In this document: positions 1-9,833 of the stretch, one piece after another | How the letters are laid out: the number at the start of each line of letters is the position of its first letter | Numbering within the stretch: position 1 is the stretch's first letter | Origin: Acanthamoeba sp. SK_2022b | Lineage: Eukaryota > Discosea > Longamoebia > Acanthamoebidae | DNA: 64,000 nucleotides | Direction: 5' to 3' | Assembly (NCBI GenBank): GCA_027943245.1 | Contig: JANDJZ010000226.1 | Span: 1 to 64,000 of the forward strand | Program-made: the position numbers and the translations under genes | Notes under the pieces: model-generated | Databases searched by the model: none | The model's input: the letters and a program-made list of their open reading frames with translations, nothing else | Told to the model about the DNA's origin: nothing

Positions 1-1129
1 CTGATGGTGAAAATGATACACTTTGAAGTGTGGCTAATCAAACTACAAGCAACTAATTGAGCATATGATTGCATTGTGTACATGTATGCATCGCTTTGTA
101 TAGGGCTTACATGCACAACGTACCACTTTAATCATCATTTGCAGATAACTGAGTGTTCAGCAAAATGAGACACTGCCCCTTCTTGAAATGTCTACAGTTT
201 TCAACAGTCAAATCAGCAGTAACGCAGCTGTAGACATTTAGGACGCCTTCCCAGACAGGTGCTGTCACCTGAAGCCTGCAAAACAGAGTGTTCAGAAAAA
301 AGGAACAATGACTCTTTTGACAATGTATACACAAATGGAATAAAAACACACTGAAATTGGTACAAGGCCTCAAAAAAAAAAGCTTGCACTGAGGTAAACA
401 GTGTGAGTGTAGAAAATTTGATGTTTTGTAATTGACAAAATCTATTGGTCAAATAAATTGTGTTTAAATTGTTGGAACTTGATCTACACCTACAAAAATT
501 TCATTTCAGTACCTTGGTGCGAATTGAAAAAGTAGCAAAATGTCTTGGTGTTGAGTAAAAAACACATAACAAGAACAACTGTATTATCTGGGGTGGAAGA
601 ACCGATGTGCATCAGGTCAACACTTCTCTTGTGGTTTTGTGATTGAAGATCGAGGATTAAAAAGTGACATCTCTAAATGTACATGAAATGAATAGGTGCC
701 CTTTATGGGTATATGGATAAAGTATGTCTTTGGGTTGATGCGCATCAGGTCAACACAGGGTTCCCCTTGATGAAAAAGGTATTGCTTTGTTTTTTCGAAT
801 TCCTGCAACTAGTAAACATTTATTTGGATCTGAAATCTATGTTTTCATAGTGTACATGTACACAACGATATTGTCATCTTCACTTTATTGTATAATGTGT
901 CTTCACCAACAACCTCCTCTCTTGTCACATGGGAGCTCAAAATTACTGGTGTTTTTTTGTGCTATCATTCCTTGGAATAAGGCACTATCAGGGGAATTAA
1001 TCAAATTAATAACACACAGCAATTGGGATTTCAAGATTGCAATAATTTAGGGAGGGTAAAGGCTTGTCAAGAGATATAAAACAGATTTTAATTTGGTAAA
1101 ATTTCAGTTTGTTAAACCAATCATTTTAG
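1..1129. other. AT-rich region without a recognisable gene
   Basis: The stretch is much poorer in G+C than the gene-rich DNA to the right and every frame is broken by stops. A 15-base direct repeat (GCATCAGGTCAACAC) occurs near 610 and near 741. It continues past the degraded 3' end of the transposon copy on the minus strand, so part of it may be the eroded C-terminal coding part of that element, but I see no protein motif here. Confidence 0.4.
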
Positions 1130-2245
1130 AAAGTTGAATATTATGGTCTTGGACCAAGTCATCCACAGTAAACACATGACGATTGTACTTCATGAATGTG
1201 GAAAACATCTGATCAATGTCTTCATGGCTCTGCCCCATTCCCAGAAAAGAAATGGTGATGTATATATATATATATTACTATGGAAGATGTCTTGTTCTTG
1301 TTCTCGTGGCTGCAGTTATCAAGCTGCACATATAAGGTTGTAGGCAGTATGCCTGCTGCTGGGCTTGCAAGGTGGTGAGTAAGGTGGTGGTGCAGCAAGG
1401 AGAGGGCAAAGTCTGGGCCACAGCCAAACTGACCATGGTGTATGTAAAGCAAGCATCTCTGAAGGCCATGGTTGATGAAACCATGAATGCCAAGCTTGAA
1501 GAGGTGCAGGTACTTCCAGGAAGATGGGAGAGGCACCAACATGGGAAGTATCACATCACTTGAACCATCCATATTCACAGAGAAGACACCACTGGGGATG
1601 TAGGTGATACATCTTGTGCTCCTTTTCAATAAGGTGCAAATGCACAAACTTCTGCTTCTTCAGCTGGGCCCTCTGTGCTGTTGTCATGTGCTGATTAATC
1701 AGTTGATCATTTGTTGATGCACAGATACTGCAGAGGCCCAGGACACTGAAATTGGGGAACTTGATGTTCTTGTGTGCTGTGTTGAGGGCTTAATAAGACC
1801 ATTGCTTTGGTAGCCCTGGTGCATCATTGCTTGGAATTGGGGGAGTGACATCTGAACTGACACTCATATAAAAAATGTGCAGTCCCTAGTTGTGATGGCA
1901 TGGCTATGGTGGTGACATTTAAGTGAATTTGATTGTGTGCATAGGTGACCAACACAGTGGAGGATAATTCCACACAAAAAATGAATGGAGTATGATGTTG
2001 TGAAGTACAAGAAATGGCACTGCAACATGTACACTATGCAATCAGGCAGAGGTTACAGAAATGGGCATACAACTCTATCCAAGCACAAGCATGAGTGGTA
2101 GGATGAGTAGACAACCTCCCCATTTGCAAGGTATCATCACTTTGGAAATTCACCATTTTGTTTTCTGAAATACCATAGGCAGTCATGAATACAACACAAC
2201 ACGCTTACGGTTGACATAGTACATTCGGCAGGAAGTGGCAGATCC
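1130..2245 (-). mobile_element. Decayed DNA transposon, copy 1 (transposase relic)
   Basis: Read on the minus strand, the block gives transposase fragments in the expected order but in shifting frames. They are a 'YYVN...' / 'GISENK'-like N-terminal part (about 2240-2100), SICASTND near 1710, MDGSSDVILPML near 1565, LYVQLDNCSHENKNK near 1320 and FLGMGQSHEDIDQMFS near 1220. The 'DG.D.SK..LP', 'LQLDN..ENKN' and 'GH.HEDIDQ.F' motifs are known from a family of eukaryotic DNA-transposon proteins (DUF7869-like, RNase H-fold cores); the family name is from memory. Stops and frameshifts show that it is dead. A related copy in the opposite orientation lies at 6860-7737. Terminal repeats and target-site duplications could not be defined. 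Confidence 0.75.
1878..2065 (+). repeat. Module inside transposon copy 1, inverted relative to copy 2
   Basis: This block matches 7259-7490 in the same (plus) orientation, although the DNA on either side matches copy 2 only after reverse complementing. Shared stretches include GTGAATTTGATTGTGT and GATGTTGTGAAGTACA. The left end keeps a degenerate form of the terminal inverted repeat seen in copy 2 (AGTCCC...GATGGCATGG). The right-hand repeat is not recognisable here. Confidence 0.65.
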
Positions 2246-2428
2246 ATAAGTGCATTTATCTGTGACAGAAAATTTTGTTTCCTTTTTTTCCTTGCGCAAG
2301 TGGCGAAGAGAAACCGCCAGCAAGAGATGAAGCGAGGTTGCACATCAGTTGCGGCTGCAGGAGTGCGCAGGTCTCAGCATGGCCGCCATGCTGTGACACA
2401 ATTCCCAACAAATTTGTTGGGGCCGGCG

Positions 2429-3788
2429 ATGTCAGATGGGTTCCGATTTCTGCGATCGCAGAGGACGATGCGGATGCTGGGGGCGACGAGAAGCTACTCC
2501 GAGAGAGTGAAGGTAGACTACTACTACGGACACGAGAAATTCGCCAAGAGCGAGGACGAAGTGTCTGGTCAAGGAACAAAGCCAACGATCAAGGGAGCGA
2601 AGCTTGCCGGTGTGCAGGGTGGCAGCAAGACGCGCAGATGGTACAAGCAAGTGAGCGTCGGTACTTCCCATTTCTCATCCGCTGTGCATTTTTTAAACCC
2701 GACGAGCGCCGATAACGATTTCGGACTACAGGGGAGCGAGACGGCGGCTGGGCTCCTCTTTTGGACGGTAGGGTTATTTTGACCCCTATGGAGCATCCGC
2801 TTGTTGTGCCCTCGCAGCACAACGCGCTCATGATCGCCGCCGAGTGGGAGCTGCAACAGCCGTACATCAAGCCCGACACAATGCCCGTCGTACGTACACC
2901 AACGAAACCCACCACCCTGCCCTCTAAACAGACAATGGCACACAGACTCGTCTGGCCACCACCATCATGGACCGTCTTGTCGAAGGTAAGCCAGAAATCA
3001 GGCACGCCCTCACCCTCGAGCTGCTGGACTACATCGAGACAGACACCATCTGGTACCTCTACTCCTTCTTCTTCTTTCCTACTTCATTAGCTTGATGCTG
3101 TGCCGTGTGTCGCGTGCGATGGCCTGACCGCTCCCACCACGAGATCAGCTATCGGCCCGACGACAGGGAGAAGGAGCAGGTGCTCTATGACAAGCAGCAG
3201 GCGCAGCTGCGTCCGTTCTTGAAGTGGTTCTCGTCGTACTTCAACATGGAGCTCATGCTCCACTTCAGCGTCATTCCCGAGCCCCAGCCCGAGGAGACCA
3301 TCAACGGCCTGCGTCTCCTGCTCCACAACACCACCGGTACCGCCTGGCTCACCACCTCCTCTAACTACTGCACAACGAATCCCTCTACTCGGCCGCTGTA
3401 ACATTACGAGCTTGTTTAACTGTTAACAACAGATTGGGAGCTGGGCTGCTTGGACACCCTGGTCAGCCGAACCAAGTCTCTCGTTCTGGGTCTGGCACTC
3501 TGGAAAGGTGTGGCTTTTGTTGTTCACCTTCTTCCTCTTCTTCTGCATCTTTGTTATGAAGCTGAGGCTGAGGCGTGGGCTCACGCGTGTGCTGTGCCGT
3601 GGGCAGGTCCGTTTTCTGTGGACCAATGCATCCAGGCCAGCAGGATCGAGGAGGACCACAACATCGCCGAATGGGGCGAGTGCGAAGGCGCGCACGACCT
3701 GGACAAGGTGGACATCTACAAGCACGTCGCTGCTGCCACGGCCTTCGTTCGCTCGCTCCCACCAGAGCAATCGAGCCTCAAGAAGTGA
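2429..3788 (+). CDS. ATPAF2: Mitochondrial F1-ATPase assembly chaperone ATP12 (ATPAF2 family)
   Basis: Chaperone that binds the F1 alpha subunit during assembly of mitochondrial ATP synthase. Six exons fit: 2429-2660, 2732-2893, 2932-3052, 3149-3336, 3433-3507, 3607-3788. Spliced, they give family landmarks in order: RRWYKQVSV, LLDGRVILTPMEHPLVVPS, RLATTIMDRLVEG, LLDYIETDTICYR (which fixes the 3052/3149 junction), TKSLVLGLALWKG and a C-terminal EDHNIAEWGECEGAHD, the equivalent of the conserved 'WG..E.AHD' helix. The start at 2429 gives a short N-terminus rich in Arg and Ser (RTMRMLGATRSYS), plausible as a mitochondrial presequence; an upstream in-frame ATG at 2300 would only lengthen it. The ataxin-10 gene begins 86 bases after the stop. 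Confidence 0.9.
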
Positions 3789-3873
3789 TGTGGCCAACGT
3801 GAGGGATTCAACGAATTAAAAAAAACACAAAAGAAACCAAAACAAAAACAAAAAAAAAAAAAAAACGTATGTG

Positions 3874-6341
3874 ATGGCACGGCCACTGACGCATGTGAGA
3901 TTGGAGGACTGCTTCGGCGAGGAGCACCTGGTGGAGATCCGAACGTTGCCAGAGGACGTGCAACAGGCCGTGCAGCAGCAACTCGAGGAGAAGTATGGCA
4001 TCAAGCAGGCCCTCGTCCCCAAGAAAGAGCCCGGAACGATAGGTACGTATGGGCAGATCTTCTGCGATTGTACATCGTGCCCGATCAGTGGCGCTCTTTC
4101 TTGGGGGATGGGAGCCTGCTTCTTTTCCTCTCGCACTTGCCTTTCTGATTTTTTATGATTATTCTTATGTATTTATTCTCGAATTGCATCAGATGAAAGC
4201 GATGTGCGTGAGTGGTTGGTTGGGTTGCCGCTGACCGACGCACACCCTCTTCCGCCGCTGCTCGACACTGCCCTCTCGTGGACACGCAAGGCCAAGTGCA
4301 GGTGCGCGCCGTTCACGGCCGTTCTTCCCTTGGCTAGTTTTGTGCCAACCTCGTGCTCGGGCAGGGCGGTGCTGGACACGGTGGAAGACTTCACACCGCG
4401 TGTGGCGGCGTTGGTGCCCACGCTTCTCCCGAGGCTTCCCAGCGATGCCTCAAACGCCGGAGACGACGAAGACTCGGCACTCCTGCGCGCCGCCATCCTG
4501 CTCCTTCGGCTTCTGCGCAATCTGTGCCCCAACTCGCCGGACAACCAGGACCGCATCAGGTCAGCTCCAACGAATTAGTCTTACGTTTTTATTGACTTTT
4601 ATTGATTTTTTTGCACATGTGGTTGTAGAGAAGCGAGAGTGGTGGAGGTCGTGCTGGCCTTTTTGCGCCGCATGGAGGAGCGAACTCGAGAGCTGCAGGC
4701 GGAGAAAAGGCCGTGCAAGTCGCACACCGAGGCCATGCGCATGGCCCTGCAGCTGCTGGCCAATTTCTGCACGGCTAACTCCGACAACCAGCAGCACCTC
4801 TGGGAGCTCCTCTTCCCGGCCACGCTCAGAGATCTGATCGCCGTGTCGAGCGATCCGCAATGCGTGGGGCACGCCTGCATGCTTCTCCACAACTGCACGC
4901 ACGCGCAGCCGCGCTGGCGGGCCCAGGTGGCGCTGTCCCGGCCGCACATGGAAGCCATCGTGGCCGTGCTCGCGCACGAGGGCGAGAGCGGGGGCGCCTA
5001 CGCCGATGCATTCGAGTGGGCCGTGCTCTTCCTCGAGTTGGTGCTCAAGGACGGCCTGCTGCCCCAGTTCTGGGCGACCCTTGCCAGTGTGGCTCAATCG
5101 TACGACGTAGAGGGAGAGGACGTCGTGCACGCTCGACTAGATCTAACCAATGATCCTCTATATTGCTAGTGTGAACAAGGCGCAAGTGGTGGTGCTGAAG
5201 ATACTCGACGGGCTGACGGACCGCCTCGCCAAAGCAACGAATGGGTGAAATACCGCGCTCCGCATGTGTGCCGTGTGTTGGGGTAATCGATTGGTTGTTC
5301 ACGCGCTACTCACAGCTCCTCTCCGCAGGTCCACGTCTACAGCGTTGATGCCCTTTGACTCCTACACCTTCCTCGCGCTGGAGTTCAAGCGACTGCGCGA
5401 CGCGTTCTTCAGCCAAAGGCAGGCGACGCGTGACAATGGTGGCGACGACGACAGGAAAGGCAATGAAACAGAAGCGGGCGATGAACAGGTGCACGGAGAG
5501 ATGGAGGACTTGAGCGACGCGTTGCTGCTCCTGCTGCAGATCTTCGCAGCGGTGGCCTCGTCAGATTCTGCTGAAAACGCGCGGCTGAAGACTGTACTAG
5601 CCGAGGCTGGTTTGCTGCAGACAGTCATCGGTTGGTCGACCACCCTCGCTTGCGCGCAAGCAACTTGCCTCGTGAAGACTGACGCCGGTGTTTGCCTCTT
5701 GCCACGGATTTCACTCCAGAAACGCTGGCCCTCCTTCACCAGGACTCCCGTTTAGGCGACGATCAGTCCGCCGCTGCAGCTGCCAGGCGCAAGTGGGACG
5801 ACCCTCCGGCGATGAAGAGGGATCTCGTGCGTGTGGTGGCCAACATGGTGCACGGGCACACGGCCAACCAAGATCTCGTACGCGTTTTGCCCGCTGCGCC
5901 CACCGCTTCCGTGATCGGTGCTGATATGCACACACGCACGCACACGCACGCACACGCACGCGCGCACACACACACCGCCGCCGCCGCCGCCGCCACCAAC
6001 ACACCACCAAACTGTGGTGCACGCGTAGATACGAACGCTGGAGGGCATTCCGCTGGTGCTCAACAGTTGCCAAGTGGACGACCACAATCCATGTACGCTG
6101 GTCTCTCTCCATGCATACCACAACTGGCTGCCGGCTTACTGGCCACGAACACAAACACGCAGACATGCGGGAGTGGGGCATCCTCGCGGTGCGCAACCTG
6201 TGCGAGGACAACGAGACCAACCAGCAGCTCATCTCATCGATGCAGTACGTCGGGGTGGCCGACAACCCGGAGCTGGCGCGCATGGGCCTTAAGGTGGTCA
6301 TGGAGGGCGGCAAGTTTCGCCTTCGCAAGCTCGATGAATAA
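3874..6341 (+). CDS. ATXN10: Ataxin-10 homologue
   Basis: Cytoplasmic armadillo-type scaffold linked in animals to neuritogenesis and cytokinesis. Nine exons can be chained in frame: 3874-4042, 4193-4301, 4365-4559, 4629-5099, 5170-5244, 5329-5630, 5720-5877, 6029-6092, 6163-6341. The C-terminal part carries the most conserved block of the family: MKRDLVRVVANMVHGHTANQ, LEGIPLVLNSCQVDDHNP and MREWGILAVRNLCEDN, followed by the short basic tail FRLRKLDE. The rest is Leu-rich helical repeat. Start: first ATG of the open frame, just downstream of an A-rich stretch (3827-3866). The intron at 5878-6028 holds an impure (CACG)n/(CA)n tract. The transposon relic begins about 500 bases downstream. Confidence 0.88.
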
Positions 6342-6859
6342 ACGACTCTTGCATAGTGGTGACCGTCAGCTCAACGTCCTGGATGATGCTGAACGTCTCT
6401 CTACAGCCTATGGCGTTGGCTTCTGAAGTCCACTACAGCCTTCTCAGGTTCTCTGTCTTCACTTCTCATTCTTCGCCCACTTTCAGCTGCTGACATTCAC
6501 CTCTGATCAAGAAATGGGGGAAAGTAATTTTAATTTAAAATGGATTTTAAATTGATAAAATTGAGTTTAAGATCTACACATATTTGAGATAGCATTTTTA
6601 GTCTTTGATTTATTGTATATTTAAAATTTTAACAAAAGAGAATTTGATATGGTAATATTTTGAAAATAGATATGTAAAACAAAAGCCAATTTGTTATGGT
6701 AATTTTATTGGTAACTAAGAAATGTCATTGCTAAAAATTTCGATTTTTGATTTTATAAGTAGAAAGATGATAAGATATGTTGATAAGATATATATTAGTA
6801 TTGTATGGAATGAAGTGACAGATAGTTGCTGATATTGATTGGAATCATTACCCCTGCCA
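6342..6859. other. AT-rich spacer
   Basis: Probable 3' untranslated region of the ataxin-10 gene, then very AT-rich sequence (6530-6830) with stops in all frames. Nothing else is recognisable. Base composition matches the flank of the left transposon relic. Confidence 0.4.
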
Positions 6860-7737
6860 TAACCAACTCTCTGTTGAAATCAACTTCACCACCAACACAA
6901 CCCCAGCACAAACAGTGCTAGATGCAGTAGAGCAACTTAACATGCCACTGATCTTGAACAAGCAATGCTGCAGCAGACACTGCCTGGCATGTTTGACTTG
7001 CAGGATACAATATCTCAGCATGTCACAGGCTGCATCATGCCAATGGTTGAGGACAATTAGAGATCACCAGCCACTTGTAAGCCAGATGTACTATGTCAAC
7101 CATAAGCATGTGTGTAATGTTGCATTCATGACAGCCTATGGTATTTCAGAAAACAAGATGGCGAATTTCCAAAACAATGATACCTTTGCAAATTGGGAGA
7201 TTGTCTACAGATGCTCCCACTCATGCTTGTGCTTGGATAGAGTCATTGGTACAATATTGGTAAGTCCCATGGCATCATGGCATGGCAATGGTGATGATGT
7301 GTAGGAGAATTCATGTGAATTTGATTGTGTATGTGTGACCAAAAATCACCCAATGGAGGATGAATACATACAAAAATGAATGGATAATGATGTTGTGAAG
7401 TACAGGAAATTCCATTGTGTATGTGTATGTGATGGAATAAGGAAGAGGATACAGTACCAAAGCCATGCCATGATGCCATGGGACTTACCATTTATTGTGT
7501 GGTGTATCAGTTCACACACCCAATTCTTCCAACATATATATGCCCATGATTGTTACCAAGGATCACCTCTACAAGCTCTATTGCAGAGCAATGATGCAGC
7601 AGGGCTACCAAAACAATGGTATTGACATTCTTTAAGCTCTTTCACACAGAGCATAAGAATGTCAAGTTTCCCAAGTTCTGTGTCCTGGGCCACTGCAGCA
7701 TCTGTGCATCAACAAATGATTGACTGATTAATAAACG
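6860..7737 (+). mobile_element. Decayed DNA transposon, copy 2, truncated
   Basis: The plus strand holds the N-terminal half of the same transposase as copy 1. CCSRHCLACL (near 6970) resembles the N-terminal Cys motif of the family, and YYVNHKHVCNVAFMTAYGIS (near 7090-7150) matches its 'VC..AF....GIS' block. After an internal inverted-repeat module (7259-7490) come the fragments MIVTKDHLYKLYCRAMMQQG (about 7540-7600) and, one frameshift later, KFPKFCVLGHCSICASTND (about 7660-7720). The copy stops near 7737, so the catalytic C-terminal part is missing. Blocks 7070-7245 and 7570-7735 match 2065-2240 and 1690-1860 of copy 1 in inverted orientation. Confidence 0.75.
7259..7490. repeat. Module bounded by a perfect 27-bp inverted repeat
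   Basis: GGTAAGTCCCATGGCATCAT and the following 7 bases at 7259-7285 recur as the exact reverse complement at 7464-7490. The 178 bases between them correspond to the middle of copy 1 but in flipped orientation relative to the flanking transposon sequence. This could be a nested MITE-like insertion or a segment inverted by recombination between its ends. No clear target-site duplication is visible. Confidence 0.75.
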
Positions 7738-8048
7738 TTTAGGTGAAAAAATGCATTGTTTGTTGAGTTTTATTGAACTTTGCCATGATTTTGTTGTATC
7801 TGATCACTTTCTGATATGTGCAGCAAAAACAGTCCAACCTCCAACTCATTTTGCTGCAGCATCACCATCATGGGGAGACGTTCAAACATCTGTAACAAAT
7901 CATAAGACTGTGCTGTCTCTTCAAATCCATATAGCAGAGTTTGAAAACGGAATAGAGGAGAAGACCTTGGCATGATTGGAAGAAACAAGAGGTTGGACAT
8001 TTCTAGGCTGCAGCACGCCAATTTGTTTTCCCATTGCACATACCACAA

Positions 8049-9235
8049 ATGCCCCGACACACCACAGCCAGACCCAGAGGGCAAGAGGTCGAAATCCACT
8101 TCATGCATCGCATGCTGTTAGTCGTGTGCGGCCTACCTGGCGCTGGGAAGTCGACCCTTATCCAGCGTGTTAGTAAGAGCGCCTCGGCTGACTTGAGCTC
8201 GACCAGCGTGCTGGCGGACTGGGCAGAGGTTCGGCACATAAGCTTCGACGACGTCTACTTTAGGAGCGACACCGCAGAAGCAGAGTTCGAGGCGGACAGG
8301 TGGCGCCAGGCGCGAGCCAAGGCTCTCCTCGAAGTGGAACACCACATAGTCGAGAGCCTCTACAGACAAGCTGAGGAGGGCACCACCCTACGCGTTATCG
8401 TAGTGGACGACAACATGTACTACCGGAGCATGCGCCACCAGTGCTACCTCCTCGCCAAGAAATGTACAACACTCTCCTTTCCGCGCCACCCGAGCCGCCA
8501 CGGCCGGCTTTTCCACTGACCTCTTTCGCTCGGCGGCACACCCAGACGAGGTTCCCTACGGCCAGGTGTATGTCCAGGCCTCGCTCCCCCTGGCGCTCGC
8601 ACGTAACGCTCAGCGAACGGGCTCGGCGCGTGTACCGGATGAGGCACCGCCCTCCCTCCCTCAAGTGTTAGAAGGCTAGAAGTTGAGGCTAGGCTTCACT
8701 GACCTGTGCGATCGACCAACTGCAGGTCATCGAACGCATGCACGCTCGCTTCGAGGAACCCCGACCCGAAGACCACCGCTGGGAGCGCCACACCTACGTG
8801 GTGCAGCAGAAGGACAGCTCCCCCGACGATGATCAAGATCTGCAGCAGCTATGGCGGTTCATCATGACCACGTGGCACGACAACTCGGTCAAGGCCGAGT
8901 CGGACAAGGAGCGCGAGCGCGAGCGACGACGGTGGGAGGACCGCGAGCAGTGCCTGGCCAGCTTCGTCCATCGGCTTGACCAGCAGCTGCGTAGCGTGGT
9001 GGCCTCCGTTCTGTCCGAACGAGTATTGGGGGCGAAGGAAGCCGGGAAGCTGGTGGCGAGCCAGAAGCGCGCCTTCCTCGCCGTAGCACGGGAACGCGAC
9101 GACGTGCGGGCCTTCACAGCGCGGCGTGCAGCACCGGACGACACGCCGCCCACAGACGAGGGCGAGATGCAGCTGCTTCTCCAACAACTCGGGAGCGAGT
9201 TCAGGGAGCGGTGCCTTGCCGCGCTCACGCCATGA
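8049..9235 (+). CDS. PSTK: L-seryl-tRNA(Sec) kinase
   Basis: Phosphorylates Ser-tRNA(Sec), the step before SepSecS makes selenocysteinyl-tRNA in eukaryotes and archaea. Three exons: 8049-8463, 8546-8631, 8726-9235. The first has a P-loop (CGLPGAGKS) directly after the N-terminus and the characteristic VIVVDDNMYYRSMRHQCYLL block, very close to the 'LDDNFYYQSMR.EVYQLA' of animal PSTK. Next come VYVQASLPLALARNAQRTG and RMHARFEEPRPEDHRWE, the 'EP' motif of the family. The C-terminus is helical and Arg/Glu-rich. Later in-frame ATGs at 8103 and 8112 lie just ahead of the P-loop and are equally likely starts. The presence of PSTK implies that this organism makes selenoproteins. Confidence 0.88.
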
Positions 9236-9833
9236 GATGAAGCAGCAACGCTCGATGGACCGACACCTTTTATTTATTCAGCTTGCACGGCCCACCAAGT
9301 ACACGCTTCCTCATTGCCGTCATCACATGGTTTGGGGGAGGGGCAAACAACTAGCAACCAACCGTAGAAGCTTTTGTACGTACCTTGGCCAGAGCACGGC
9401 ATGCGCCGTTGACTCTTTCACCAACAGACACCCAGCCACCCACAGAGAGGGACAACGCACCACGATCGGGAAGAAGGGGAGGAGTAGAACCTGAACGGAA
9501 ACACCAGAGCGGGTCCGCTGGAGCCAGGTCCCGGTGCAACGATGCTGGTTGGAGGATCAGAGCAGCAGAGAGAAGTAGAGGAGAGAGATAGAGAGAATGA
9601 AGCCACGCCTGATGCTTTCTTCTTTTGTGGCTTGGTAGTAGTAGTTGTAGGTGTTATGATGGTATGTTTTTTTATATGCTGCACCTCTCGTATGAGGTGT
9701 TGGCCACGTTTGGCTCTTTTGGAAGTGTGTTCACCTGCGTGTACATGCCTGGCCGCTGGGAAAGGTGATGTGATAGATGAGAAGCGAGAGAGAGAGAGAG
9801 AGAGAGAATGGAAAGGAAGGACGGTCGATTGGC
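9236..9833. other. Convergent 3' spacer
   Basis: Lies between the stop codons of the PSTK gene and the RBM26-like gene and probably holds both 3' untranslated regions. It contains a GA-rich tract (about 9786-9808), which is CT-rich in the sense of the minus-strand gene. No further gene is seen. Confidence 0.4.
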
